From positions 1,736,001 to 1,800,000 of the forward strand of contig NZ_KQ031382.1 in the NCBI RefSeq assembly GCF_000384335.2: a stretch of DNA of 64,000 nucleotides, given 5' to 3'. Below are positions 25,050 to 33,703 of the stretch, piece after piece (positions within the stretch are counted from its first letter, which is position 1; each line of letters starts with the position of its first letter). The translations under genes and the position numbers were made by a program. A model generated the notes under the pieces. It saw only the letters and a program-made list of their open reading frames with translations. It searched no databases and had not been told where the DNA came from. The DNA is from Hyphomicrobium sp. 99 (GTDB taxonomy: Bacteria; Pseudomonadota; Alphaproteobacteria; Rhizobiales; Hyphomicrobiaceae).

Positions 25050-26645
25050 TTAGCTCTCGCCGCGTTGGGCGGCCGCAAGCGTTCCCTCAGGGATGCCCCG
25101 GTAGATCAGCCGCCCGATTTTCTCGAACTTGCCTGGGTCGGTCTTTTTGATAATGAGTGCGCCGGCGAGCCCAACGAGGAATATTCCGATATCGAGGGGG
25201 ATGATCCACTCAGCGAAGGCGAAGCCGCCTCCTAGAAAATCCATGTTGGTGGCACACAGGTAGAGCGCGAACGTCTGCGATAGAAAGGCAAGCAAGGGTG
25301 CGACGAAGGTCGACCAGCGACCCGACTCTGCGGGATGATTTTTCTTAAAGTAGGCGATGACCGCAAGCGATACGATCGCCTGCGCAGCGAGCACGAGAAC
25401 CGTGCCCATCAACGCCATCAAGCTGAACAGGCCCGCATAAGCATCTGTTTTCGGATCATCGGAGCCGATGAAGATCGCAAACGCCGCAATCACCAGTATC
25501 GCTAGAACCGACTGCACGAAGGAAGCAATGTACGGCGTTTTGTGAACGATATGTGTGCGGGCCAAAGCCTTGGGAAGGACGCCTTCACGTCCCAGTGCGT
25601 AAAGATACCGAGCTGCTGTGTTGTGGAACGCCATGCCGCAAGCGAATGAGCTCGTGAGCACCAGATAGCTCATCAATGATGTCGTCCAAGGCCCAATCAG
25701 TTTCGCAGCGGGATCGAAGAAAAACGTCGCGGAGTTATTCTGCGCGGCATCGATCAACGAATGAAAGTCGGGGTATGCTGAAACCACAGCCCATGATGTG
25801 ATCGTGTAAAAAATGCCGAGTGAGAGCACCGAAACGTAAAGCGAAATCGGCACGATCTTTTTCGGGTTGATCGATTCTTCGGCATAGTTGGGCGCCATCT
25901 CAAAGCCGACCCACGACCAGAAGGCGAAGAACAGGCCGATACCGGCTGCGCCGCCAAGCAGCTTCCCGTCGGCGGGGAATCCTTGGAACGCCGCAAGGGG
26001 ATTGAGAGCCGCCATCGATGCGGTCACGCCGTTCCCCGAATGCGCGAAAACTCCGACGTCGAAGATGACGAGAATAAACACCTCTGCGACCAGTGCGATG
26101 CCGAGCAATGCAGCCGAGATCTGCACCTCGAAATATGTCAGCAGCGAAATCAGGGCGACCATCCCTATCGCGATCGGCGCCCAGGGAACGTTGACACCAA
26201 AGAGTTCGGCCAGCTTCAGGTTCATGAAGTAGGCAAGGCCGCCTGCGAGTGCCGGCTCGAAAATGGCATAGGCAGCGACGGCGCAGAAGCCGAACGCCAT
26301 GCCCATTTCCCGGCCGAGCCCATGACTGATGAACGAATAGAAACCACCGACTGCCGAGACCTTTGAAGCCATCGCGGCGTAGCCGATGGAGAAGAGCAGC
26401 AGGATGAGGGTCGCGACCAGAAACGCGGCGGGTGCGCCGATACCGTTCCCGTTACCGACCACAATCGGAATGTTGAGCAAGCTCGCCGTGATGGGTGCAG
26501 CGCCCGTCAGTGTCATGAAGAGGACGCCGATCAAGCCAACTGCCCTGGGCTTGAGAAGGTGAACGTTCTTTTGTTGGGTGACGTCGAACGTCGAACTATC
26601 CGCAGGCCGGACGGCGACCGTGCTTCCCCTGGTGGTCGAATGCAT
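25050..26645 (-). CDS. APC-superfamily amino acid/amine permease
   Basis: This 531-residue inner-membrane protein has about twelve hydrophobic segments and the APC-superfamily start GLIGVLFMTLTGAAPI, followed by FSIGYAAMASKVSAVGGFYSFIS. It would import an amino acid or amine such as the substrate of the ligase encoded downstream, as PuuP does for putrescine. The ATG at 26645 has AGGAG six bases upstream. Its promoter faces that of the RpiR-family gene; four copies of a 16-bp motif lie in this divergent region, indicating shared regulation. Confidence 0.87.
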   Translation of the reverse strand: MHSTTRGSTVAVRPADSSTFDVTQQKNVHLLKPRAVGLIGVLFMTLTGAAPITASLLNIPIVVGNGNGIGAPAAFLVATLILLLFSIGYAAMASKVSAVGGFYSFISHGLGREMGMAFGFCAVAAYAIFEPALAGGLAYFMNLKLAELFGVNVPWAPIAIGMVALISLLTYFEVQISAALLGIALVAEVFILVIFDVGVFAHSGNGVTASMAALNPLAAFQGFPADGKLLGGAAGIGLFFAFWSWVGFEMAPNYAEESINPKKIVPISLYVSVLSLGIFYTITSWAVVSAYPDFHSLIDAAQNNSATFFFDPAAKLIGPWTTSLMSYLVLTSSFACGMAFHNTAARYLYALGREGVLPKALARTHIVHKTPYIASFVQSVLAILVIAAFAIFIGSDDPKTDAYAGLFSLMALMGTVLVLAAQAIVSLAVIAYFKKNHPAESGRWSTFVAPLLAFLSQTFALYLCATNMDFLGGGFAFAEWIIPLDIGIFLVGLAGALIIKKTDPGKFEKIGRLIYRGIPEGTLAAAQRGES

Positions 26646-26731
26646 CTGCTGTCTCCTGATTGACCCCGAGATCCTCGCTGGAAGCCGACGCCTTTCTGGG
26701 TGCCGGCTTTCATCAGGCGCATTGCAACCAT

Positions 26732-26747
26732 CGTACCAAATAGAACA
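26732..26747 (+). promoter_or_regulatory. operator-like motif, copy 1
   Basis: The sequence CGTACCAAATAGAACA matches a 16-bp motif found four times between the permease and RpiR genes (consensus TGTrCCAAATwGwACA). It lies about 90 bases upstream of the permease start. Confidence 0.65.
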
Positions 26748-26771
26748 AGTCTGGCGATATGTCCGACCGTA

Positions 26772-26787
26772 TGTTCTATAAGTAACA
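26772..26787 (-). promoter_or_regulatory. operator-like motif, copy 2 (inverted, weaker)
   Basis: Read on the minus strand this is TGTTACTTATAGAACA, which agrees with copy 1 at 11 of 16 positions. It is the least conserved copy and may be a low-affinity site. Confidence 0.45.
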
Positions 26788-26794
26788 GAATTCC

Positions 26795-26810
26795 TGTACC
26801 AAATTGAACA
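26795..26810 (+). promoter_or_regulatory. operator-like motif, copy 3
   Basis: The sequence TGTACCAAATTGAACA is nearly identical to copy 1 and lies 63 bases from it, close to six helical turns, so a protein bound at both would face the same side of the DNA. Confidence 0.65.
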
Positions 26811-26913
26811 ATAAAAATACGTGGTTCGCGCAATTAATCTCTGCATGGGCTGATCTTAACGGCCTAATCGAGGCAGCGCTGCACGAAATCTGGGCGTAAA
26901 AAGCTAAATCTGC

Positions 26914-26929
26914 TGTACTATTTGGCACA
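26914..26929 (-). promoter_or_regulatory. operator-like motif, copy 4 (inverted)
   Basis: Read on the minus strand this is TGTGCCAAATAGTACA, matching the consensus well. It lies 67 bases upstream of the RpiR start, where it would serve autoregulation. Confidence 0.65.
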
Positions 26930-26996
26930 GCTTTCACATTGTGCCGTACCCATGCAGCTGATAGCCCGCAGGAGCTGCGATACCATCCGAGGATCC

Positions 26997-27860
26997 ATGA
27001 CAGCGTCGCCGCACACCGTAGCTGAAATGATTAGACGGCAGCTCGAAGGGCTGACCCCAACCGAGCGGAAAGCCGCGCTCGTTCTGCTTGGCAACTACCC
27101 TGTTCCGGGGTTGCAGACCGTCGCGCAGTTTGCCAAGCAAGCCGAGGTGAGCAATCCCACGATTTTGCGTCTCATCTCGAAATTAGGGTTCAGCGCTTAT
27201 GCCGATTTTCAGCAGCGCCTCAGAGACGAGCTCGAGGACCGGCTGCGTTCGCCGCTGACGAAAGACGTGCGTCCGAGTGAAGTGACTGATGGCGAAGACG
27301 CTACTGCCTACTCCGCCTACTGGGCTTCCGTGACCGAAGCCATGTCGGCGTCCCGACATCTCATTCGCCCGTCCGAATTCGACGGCACTATTGCGCTTCT
27401 TTCCGATGGACGCCGACCAGTCACCATCTTAGGCGGCAGGCTAACGTCGAGCTTGGCCATGCAAATGTATCTGCATTTGCGCGAGCTTCGTTCTGACGTG
27501 CATTTGATCCAAAGCCAGACGGGCTCCTGGGCCGAGCATCTGCTGGATGTGAATTCGTCTCATACCTTCGTGATCTTCGATATTCGCCGCTATCAAGACG
27601 ATGTCGTCCGTATGGGCCAGGAAGCGTCGGCGCGAGGCGCCAAGCTCATACTGTTCACGGACGAATGGCTGTCTCCGCTTTCGGCGGTCGCAAAGCACGT
27701 CTTCGCGCTACGAATAGCCGTCAATTCGAACTGGGATTCTTTTGCCCCCCTCTCCGCGTTGATCGAGGCCATGATCGCGCGTTTGAGCGCGCTCCGCTGG
27801 CCCGAAATCAAAATGCGCATAGAGGAGCTGGAAGCAGCACGTCGAAAACTAGATTTGTAA
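26997..27860 (+). CDS. RpiR-family transcriptional regulator
   Basis: This 287-residue protein has an N-terminal HTH_6 domain (residues 5-80; LTPTERKAALVLL and SNPTILRLISKLGF) and a C-terminal SIS domain (about 120-260; ILGGRLTSSLAMQ). SIS domains usually bind phosphosugars, but members of this family also control amine and amino-acid genes. It is divergent from the permease/ligase operon, and the shared upstream region holds four copies of a 16-bp motif, so it is the likely regulator of module B. The ATG at 26997 with GAGGA just upstream is preferred over earlier in-frame codons. Confidence 0.85.
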   Translation: MTASPHTVAEMIRRQLEGLTPTERKAALVLLGNYPVPGLQTVAQFAKQAEVSNPTILRLISKLGFSAYADFQQRLRDELEDRLRSPLTKDVRPSEVTDGEDATAYSAYWASVTEAMSASRHLIRPSEFDGTIALLSDGRRPVTILGGRLTSSLAMQMYLHLRELRSDVHLIQSQTGSWAEHLLDVNSSHTFVIFDIRRYQDDVVRMGQEASARGAKLILFTDEWLSPLSAVAKHVFALRIAVNSNWDSFAPLSALIEAMIARLSALRWPEIKMRIEELEAARRKLDL

Positions 27861-27887
27861 GATGGCGAATTTTCTGGCCAAGCCAGC

Positions 27888-27925
27888 ATGAATGTCTGCA
27901 CTGGGTCAGGAACAGACGTGGGGTG
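27888..27925 (+). repeat. degenerate dispersed repeat piece
   Basis: The sequence ATGTCTGCACTGGGTCAGGA and following bases translate to MSALGQEQT, the hallmark start of the dispersed element often misannotated as short proteins in Bradyrhizobium-like genomes. It lies 30 bases after the RpiR stop, at the boundary between modules B and C. From here to 28099 I see no intact gene. Confidence 0.5.
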
Positions 27926-28099
27926 TGGAGTTGCCGAAGTTCTGCTTATTCCTCCTTAGCGGAACCCCCATTGGAGATTACGTAAAACGGGCGAAGCCTG
28001 TGACCACTCCTGACGATCATCGACTTCTCTCGACGACGTCAAAGTGTAAAACCCTGCTCGGCGGCCGCTTTTTTGCCGACAACCAAGGCTTCTGCCTGA

Positions 28100-28282
28100 C
28101 GCAACGCGATTCGAAACGATCTCGTCTGGACGGTACTCGCCTTCCTTATGATCCTACCAATGAGGCGCGCACTGGCTGCGTCTGGAATTTATACCTACGT
28201 TTGGCATCGTCCGTTGTTTGACATCGCGCTTTACGTGGTCACTGTCGGTGTCGTTGTTGCAACAGCGAGATCCCTGCAATGA
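28100..28282 (+). pseudogene. remnant of an AaeX-like (DUF1656) small membrane protein gene
   Basis: The frame ending at the TGA 28280-28282 encodes the C-terminal part of a DUF1656 protein: a hydrophobic stretch (WTVLAFLMILPMRRALAA), the hallmark [18 protein letters not shown], and a second hydrophobic stretch. In this frame a stop precedes codon 28100 and no proper N-terminus is present, so the gene is truncated. The stop overlaps the start of the next remnant by four bases, preserving the coupling seen in aaeX-aaeA operons for aromatic carboxylic acid efflux. Confidence 0.75.
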
Positions 28283-28494
28283 CAAATCTCTCCTTGCGGA
28301 ACATTCCTCGCGGTGCTGTCGGCGCGCTCGCGCCGTGGACGCGCATCCGCGCCGACGTCGTCGCCGTGGCTCCCGATGTGTCGGGTCTAGTGACCGAGGT
28401 GCTCGTCAGAGACAACGATAAGGTCAAGGCCGGCGATGTACTGTTTCGTGTCGATCCCGGCTCGATGCCGATTATGTGCGGTACACGAATTTGA
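28279..28494 (+). pseudogene. remnant of an AaeA/HlyD-type membrane fusion protein gene
   Basis: The 71-residue frame keeps the first biotinyl-lipoyl-like part of an efflux membrane fusion protein ([20 protein letters not shown] and [12 protein letters not shown]) but lacks the usual membrane anchor and loses homology after residue 60. Intact relatives have about 300 residues. The FUSC-type pump partner is missing as well. It is therefore a decayed fragment of an efflux operon, next to genes predicted to form 4-hydroxybenzoate, a known AaeAB substrate. Confidence 0.75.
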
Positions 28495-28564
28495 GCTTCG
28501 CAACAGAAAAAAGAAGCGGCCAAATCGGCTGAAACCGCCTATTCTTACCCATGTGGCAAAGCAT

Positions 28565-30097
28565 CTAAAAGGGATAGGCGCCCTGCTCATGCCGGATGGT
28601 CACCCAATGGTCTCTAGTGAACTCGTGAATGATCCACTCGCCCCCAAATCGCCCGATACCGCTGTTCTTCTCGCCTCCGAACGGACCGGTTGGCGTGTCA
28701 TCCACGCTGTGGTCGTTGACGTGGGTCATGCCGGCCTGCACGCCCAGTGCAAATTTCAGCCCGCGCTCTTCGTCGCGAGTGAATACAGCACTTGAAAGAC
28801 CGTACTGAGTGTCGTTCGCAACCAGCAACGCCTCAGCTTCCCCACTCACCTTGATAATCGACACGATCGGACCAAACATTTCGTCCTGCGCGACCTGCAT
28901 GTCGTTCTTGACATCGACGAAGACATGCGGCGGCAGTACCTGCCCCTCCGGCTTTCCGCCGACCAACTGATGCGCTCCGGCGGCGCGAGCGCCTTCTATG
29001 TGCGCAATGTGCGCTTTCAGTTGCTTTTGGTTGATGACCGGACCGATGGAGACCGCAGGGTCCTTGGGATCCCCGTACTTCAGCGTTTTTACATGCGTCG
29101 TGAATTGATCGACGAATTCGTCGTACACCTTGGCATCGACGATGATGCGGTTCGTGCTCATGCAGATCTGGCCTTGATGCAGGAATCTGCCAACAACGCT
29201 GGCGCGCGCGGCATGCTCGACATCGGCGTCATCCAAAACGACACAAGGCGCGTTGCCGCCGAGTTCCAGCGCGACCCGCTTAATCTGAGGACCGCTCATT
29301 GCGAGTCCTCCGATGTGCCGACCGACGCGTGTGGATCCGGTAAACGAGATAAATTTGGGAACCGGGTGCAAAGTGAACTGATCGCCTATCTCGTCAATGG
29401 GCCCTATCACGACGTTGAGTAGGCCAGGAGGCAGGCCCGCTTCCTCATAGATTTTCGCGATCAGTAGTCCGCCTGTCACGGGCGTATCTTCGGCGGGCTT
29501 GAGAACGACTCCATTACCAAGAGCCAATGCAGGGCCGACAGAACGATTGGACAGGTGCATGGGAAAGTTCCACGGGCTGATCACGCCGATCACACCAAGA
29601 GGCTGACGGTATGCCCGGCTCTCCTTCCCTGGTTCGTCAAGGGGGAGTATCCGGCCTTCGACCCGATAGGGGAACGATATGGCCTCCCGCGTCATGGCAC
29701 AAACGGACTGCCACTCTAGCTCCGCCTTGACGTGAGTGCTGCCCGATTCCCGGATCAGCCAGTCCACGATCTCCTCGTGGCGTGCTTCCATGATGCCGAG
29801 GGCGCGGATCATCACGGCGGATCGTTCTGAAGGCAGCGCCGCCGCCCATCCGATCTGCGCTTTTGCAGCGGACTGGTAGGCGTCGTCGAGATCATCCTTA
29901 TTCGCCATGGAGATCTCGACGAGAGTTTCCCCCGAGTACGGGTCTGTGTCTCTCTCTGTTCCGCCCTGTCTGCCGGCTCGCCAGGAGCCGCCGATGTATT
30001 GCCCGTCGAAACCTGCGTAACGCGGCGGCGCTGCAGGAGACGCATTCGTCTGTGAAGTCTGCGATCCCCTGGGGACATTCTTGGCGGCTGTTGACAT
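28565..30097 (-). CDS. aromatic aldehyde dehydrogenase
   Basis: This 510-residue NAD(P)-dependent aldehyde dehydrogenase has the Glu in VALELGGNAPCV, the catalytic Cys in LHQGQICMSTN and the FTGSTRVG motif. The QGQICMST form and the C-terminal NDHSVDDTPTGPFGG segment are typical of benzaldehyde, vanillin and salicylaldehyde dehydrogenases. It is the last gene of the p-cresol-type operon and would oxidise 4-hydroxybenzaldehyde or a related aldehyde to the acid, the role of pchA. The ATG at 30097 has GGAGA five bases upstream. The gap to the alcohol dehydrogenase gene is 134 bases. Confidence 0.87.
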   Translation of the reverse strand: MSTAAKNVPRGSQTSQTNASPAAPPRYAGFDGQYIGGSWRAGRQGGTERDTDPYSGETLVEISMANKDDLDDAYQSAAKAQIGWAAALPSERSAVMIRALGIMEARHEEIVDWLIRESGSTHVKAELEWQSVCAMTREAISFPYRVEGRILPLDEPGKESRAYRQPLGVIGVISPWNFPMHLSNRSVGPALALGNGVVLKPAEDTPVTGGLLIAKIYEEAGLPPGLLNVVIGPIDEIGDQFTLHPVPKFISFTGSTRVGRHIGGLAMSGPQIKRVALELGGNAPCVVLDDADVEHAARASVVGRFLHQGQICMSTNRIIVDAKVYDEFVDQFTTHVKTLKYGDPKDPAVSIGPVINQKQLKAHIAHIEGARAAGAHQLVGGKPEGQVLPPHVFVDVKNDMQVAQDEMFGPIVSIIKVSGEAEALLVANDTQYGLSSAVFTRDEERGLKFALGVQAGMTHVNDHSVDDTPTGPFGGEKNSGIGRFGGEWIIHEFTRDHWVTIRHEQGAYPF

Positions 30098-30231
30098 ATA
30101 CTTCTCCACTGCAGTAGCGCGCATGCGGAACAGAATTTCCTCCGCGTGACGGGGCCTGAAAAGCGGCATTGGGACGGCCCCTCGGACAGCCGCCGCCGAT
30201 TGAACTGCTGAAGTTAACGCAACAACGCCCT

Positions 30232-31368
30232 TCAGGCCGCGGTCCGGATGCGGATGATGGGCTTTATGGTTTCGCCCTTCTCGCTGTCCTCGGCTGCTTC
30301 ATTGATCTCGTCGAAGGAATAGAACTTGACGAGCTTGTCGAAGGGAAAGCGTCCCAGCATGTAGAGATCAACGAGGTGCGGGATGAAAATGTCGGGCACA
30401 CTGTTACCCTCGATGACGCCGCAAATGGTCTTGCAGTTCTGCATCAGGTCGTTGGGGTCGATCTCGACATTGATGCCGGGCTTGGTCACCCCGACGATGG
30501 CGCATTTGCCGCGCGGCCGGAGCGCCTCGACAGCGGCGCGCACCAGTTCGGGACGTCCGGTCGTATCCAGCGAATAATCGACACCGGACCCGGTGATCTG
30601 ACGGATCACCTCGACGGCATTCTGCTCGCGTGTATTGATGACATGGGTGGCGCCGAGCGACTTCGCAAGTTCGAGCCGTGACGGCACGACGTCGATGGCA
30701 ATGATGGTGGTCGCACCGGTGGCGGCCGCGGCCAACACGCCGCTCAATCCCACCGCCCCGGCGCCGAAGACGGCAAGGCTGCCGCCCGGGCCGACCTTCA
30801 GCGCATTCAGCACGGCGCCGGCGCCGGTCTGGATACCGCAGCCGAGCGGTCCAAGCAGCTCGAGCGGTGCATCCTTGCGGACTTTGACGACATTGCGCTC
30901 GTTGGCGATCGCAAAGGCGCTGAACGAGGACTGGCCGAAAAAGCGGTCATTGAGCATGTGGCCGTCGTGATCCGACAGCGCGTGCGAGCCGTCATGCCGA
31001 TGTCCGGAGAAGTTCAGATCGTTGAAGTTCTCGCAACTTGCCGGCGCGCCCTCCTGACAGGCCCGGCAGCGGCCGCACGACAGGAATGTGAGAACGACAT
31101 GGTCGCCAGACGCGACCTTTACCACATCCGCGCCGATCGCCTCGACGATCCCGGCGCCCTCATGGCCGAGCACGATCGGTTGCGGCACCGGAAAGACTTG
31201 ATCTCGGGCCACCATGTCCGTGTGGCACATCCCCGTCGCGACGATGCGAACCAGCACTTCGTCGTGCTCCGGCGCTCCGAGCTTCACCGTCTCGAGTTGG
31301 AACTTCCCGCCTTTCTGCCGAACGACCGCCGCTTCGATACGATCTGTGGACGGGCTACTGCCGTACAT
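30232..31368 (-). CDS. zinc-dependent aryl alcohol dehydrogenase
   Basis: This 378-residue medium-chain dehydrogenase has the catalytic zinc region GMCHTDMVARD and LGHEGAGIVE, the structural zinc cysteines in SCGRCRACQEGAPASC, and the NAD motif FGAGAVGLSGVLAA. It resembles benzyl alcohol dehydrogenases (XylB type). In the operon it would connect a hydroxybenzyl or coniferyl-type alcohol with the aldehyde used by the neighbouring aldehyde dehydrogenase. It starts 61 bases after the flavoprotein gene and is on the same strand. All zinc ligands are present. Confidence 0.88.
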   Translation of the reverse strand: MYGSSPSTDRIEAAVVRQKGGKFQLETVKLGAPEHDEVLVRIVATGMCHTDMVARDQVFPVPQPIVLGHEGAGIVEAIGADVVKVASGDHVVLTFLSCGRCRACQEGAPASCENFNDLNFSGHRHDGSHALSDHDGHMLNDRFFGQSSFSAFAIANERNVVKVRKDAPLELLGPLGCGIQTGAGAVLNALKVGPGGSLAVFGAGAVGLSGVLAAAATGATTIIAIDVVPSRLELAKSLGATHVINTREQNAVEVIRQITGSGVDYSLDTTGRPELVRAAVEALRPRGKCAIVGVTKPGINVEIDPNDLMQNCKTICGVIEGNSVPDIFIPHLVDLYMLGRFPFDKLVKFYSFDEINEAAEDSEKGETIKPIIRIRTAA

Positions 31369-31429
31369 TACGCAGAACCTTTTCTCTGACGATTATGGAA
31401 CATCCCTGACCAAGCGCCACGGATGACGA

Positions 31430-32980
31430 TTAAACCTCGATGCCCGACTTGCCTGGGGCAAAGATGCCATTCGGATCGAGGGCGCGCTTAAGAGTGCGGT
31501 TGATGTTGCGCTGCACGGGACCATATGCCTCCGCGACGCGGTCCATGAAGGCGTTGTTCACGCGGTAAACGCTGTAGCCTTGCTTCGCGAACTCATCGAG
31601 CAGCTCGGCGAAGCAGTCGTAAGCGCGCTTCATCTCTTCCGGATCGGTACGGTCATACAGCACGTCGACGATGTGGTGCATGGCGCGCTGGCCGACGATG
31701 AACTCGCCGACATAGTCGAGGCCGTACTTATTGAGGCTCCTGGTCGCCAGATCGACCTGCTTAAGCGTCTCCGAGCCTTTGGCTTGGCTCACCGGCGCGA
31801 ACCACATGGAGCCGCCGCCGCCCCGCCAGTTATACAGGCCGAACTCGGTCATCGTCATGTTGCCGCGCATCAGATCGGCGCGGTACTTGAAGGCAGGGTC
31901 TTGACCCGCCTGCTCCTCGGTAACGATCTCGCCCTTGCCGGAAGCCTTGACCAGATCGGTGATGATCTTCCAGTTGACGTCGACCTGTTCCTGGGTGCCG
32001 TACAAAGCCGCATAAGCGGTCCAGGCGCCGATCTTGCGTTCGTCGCGGATGCGCTGAATGATTTCCTTGGAGGTGGCGCCCTTCTCATCAGTGAAGTCGG
32101 AGCGCCGCACCGTGGCGCTGGCTTCGTAGAGGGTGCCGACAAGCACCACCCCGTTGGGGATGACGCCCCGTATGCTCAGCGGGCGGAACATCTCCACCAG
32201 ATCATTGATGTCCTCGTCCTTCGCGTACTTGATGGCGAAGGGTTTGTAGACCGGCGGTTCGGGCATCAGCCACAAGCCCATCTTGGTCACGATGCCAAAG
32301 TTGGACTGAGTGAAGATGCCATCGAGATAAGGGCCGTAGCCCCACTTGAACACCTGCCAAGTGTTGGAGCCCTTAACGCCTCCCATGGCAGTGCGCAGCA
32401 CTTCACCACTGGCCAGCACCACTTCCATACCGCACGAAAACATGAAGTGCTCGGAATATGGTGTGTAGCCGACGCCGCGGTCGAGCGTGTTGCCGACCGG
32501 GCCGACGATGGCCGACGGAGCCGGCGGGTCAACCCACAGCTTGTAGCCCTTTTCCTTGAGGTAATCGACCAGCTGCTGGTAGGTCACGCCCGGCTCGATC
32601 AGGGCGGTGCACAACACCGGGTCGACTTCGATAATCTTGTTCATCTTCTTCAGGTCGAGGATCACCTGGCCGCGATGGTGCGGCGCCGCGGTGCCGTAAC
32701 CGAAGTTGTGACCGGTAGAAACCGTCCACACCGGGATTTTGTGTTCGTTGCAGATCGCCACGATACCTTGCACCTGCTCCACCGTCGTGGCGGTCACAGC
32801 GGCCGAGGGCGCGAAGTCGGCTTCCGGCTTCGGCATCATGATCTTCATGTAGGGCGCGAGTTGCTCGTCCTTGACGAGGACGGCTTCGTCTCCAAGCAGT
32901 CTCCGGAATTTATCGATCGATTTCTGAAACTCTTGCTGCGGGACTCCACGCGGGAGCACCGCGTAATTTTGCTCGGCCAT
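31430..32980 (-). CDS. pchF: 4-cresol dehydrogenase-type flavoprotein (VAO family)
   Basis: This 516-residue flavoprotein belongs to the vanillyl-alcohol oxidase family. An N-terminal FAD-binding domain carries the WTVSTGHNFGYGTAAPH and RGVGYTPYSEHF segments; the C-terminal cap domain has GGGGSMWFAPV, GQRAMHHIV and the ending DPNGIFAPGKSG. By comparison with remembered VAO sequence, the position of its FAD-linked His422 is Ser here, so the flavin would be attached through another residue (Tyr in 4-cresol dehydrogenase) or not covalently. With the cytochrome gene upstream this fits a p-alkylphenol methylhydroxylase: p-cresol to 4-hydroxybenzaldehyde, or eugenol to coniferyl alcohol. Confidence 0.87.
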   Translation of the reverse strand: MAEQNYAVLPRGVPQQEFQKSIDKFRRLLGDEAVLVKDEQLAPYMKIMMPKPEADFAPSAAVTATTVEQVQGIVAICNEHKIPVWTVSTGHNFGYGTAAPHHRGQVILDLKKMNKIIEVDPVLCTALIEPGVTYQQLVDYLKEKGYKLWVDPPAPSAIVGPVGNTLDRGVGYTPYSEHFMFSCGMEVVLASGEVLRTAMGGVKGSNTWQVFKWGYGPYLDGIFTQSNFGIVTKMGLWLMPEPPVYKPFAIKYAKDEDINDLVEMFRPLSIRGVIPNGVVLVGTLYEASATVRRSDFTDEKGATSKEIIQRIRDERKIGAWTAYAALYGTQEQVDVNWKIITDLVKASGKGEIVTEEQAGQDPAFKYRADLMRGNMTMTEFGLYNWRGGGGSMWFAPVSQAKGSETLKQVDLATRSLNKYGLDYVGEFIVGQRAMHHIVDVLYDRTDPEEMKRAYDCFAELLDEFAKQGYSVYRVNNAFMDRVAEAYGPVQRNINRTLKRALDPNGIFAPGKSGIEV

Positions 32981-32994
32981 CTGCGTGGATCCCT

Positions 32995-33693
32995 TTACGA
33001 CTCGATCGAGAACGAAACAAAGCTGCCCAACAAAGGTAATGTATCGGCGTCAACCAGCGGTGCGCTCGCGGCCTGCGAGCTACCCACCGAAGCAAGGGCG
33101 AAGCCCAGGGTCGCGGGCCACTGGCTGGCTTCTATGGCTGCTCTCTCTTGCAGCTGAGCCGGCAGTTCCCAGTGCAGCTTCGCGCTATTGATGCGCTGTT
33201 CGTCGAGTCTGTATGGCGTGCCGCAGGACCTCAATTGCTGGCCAAGCTGCGCCGAGCAGCAGTCGGCTGCCTCCGTGCTCAGGACGCGATGGCGCGAGTG
33301 TCCCCCGTCTGTCGAATGCTGGCCCAGCCACTGCAGACGCGCGCCTGCCGAACGCGCGAGCTGGACAATGAAGGCGCCGCTCGCGTCATCCACAAGGCCA
33401 ATCACTCGAATCGGCCACTCGGAACGCAGCCACTGATTGAAAGCCTGCACAAAGCCGACGCTGAGATCCGTGCGCTGGACCTCCACGATCTTTCCCTGGG
33501 GCGCCGCCGCGATACCCTGGAGGAAGCCAGATCGTTCGACCGTGCCACTGATCAGCGTCAAGAGCGGCCGCGTCGGCTGCGCCTGATCACCGGGCATCGC
33601 ATTGGCCAGGGCCAAAACTGGACTGTTCAAGGTCACGCCCGCCAGGCTCGTCAATGCGATGCCATTGAGAACGGAACGACGTTCGACGTCCAT
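32995..33693 (-). CDS. pchX: PchX-like exported protein of the p-cresol operon
   Basis: This 232-residue protein has an N-terminal signal peptide with a twin-arginine pair (ERRSVLNG) and cleavage near residue 30, so it is probably exported by Tat. The rest has no domain I know; a Cys-Cys pair and a serine/alanine-rich C-terminus are visible. Its place between the cytochrome and flavoprotein genes is that of pchX in the Pseudomonas pchACXF operon, a gene of unclear role, possibly in assembly. The ATG at 33693 has AGGGAG seven bases upstream, eleven bases after the cytochrome stop. The name rests on position. Confidence 0.7.
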   Translation of the reverse strand: MDVERRSVLNGIALTSLAGVTLNSPVLALANAMPGDQAQPTRPLLTLISGTVERSGFLQGIAAAPQGKIVEVQRTDLSVGFVQAFNQWLRSEWPIRVIGLVDDASGAFIVQLARSAGARLQWLGQHSTDGGHSRHRVLSTEAADCCSAQLGQQLRSCGTPYRLDEQRINSAKLHWELPAQLQERAAIEASQWPATLGFALASVGSSQAASAPLVDADTLPLLGSFVSFSIES

Positions 33694-33703
33694 TGTGCGC
33701 TCC

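Noticed and set aside
31580..33157. Long open frame of about 525 codons on the + strand
   Set aside because: It is antisense to the clear pchF-type gene and results from GC-rich third positions; the peptide has no recognisable domain.
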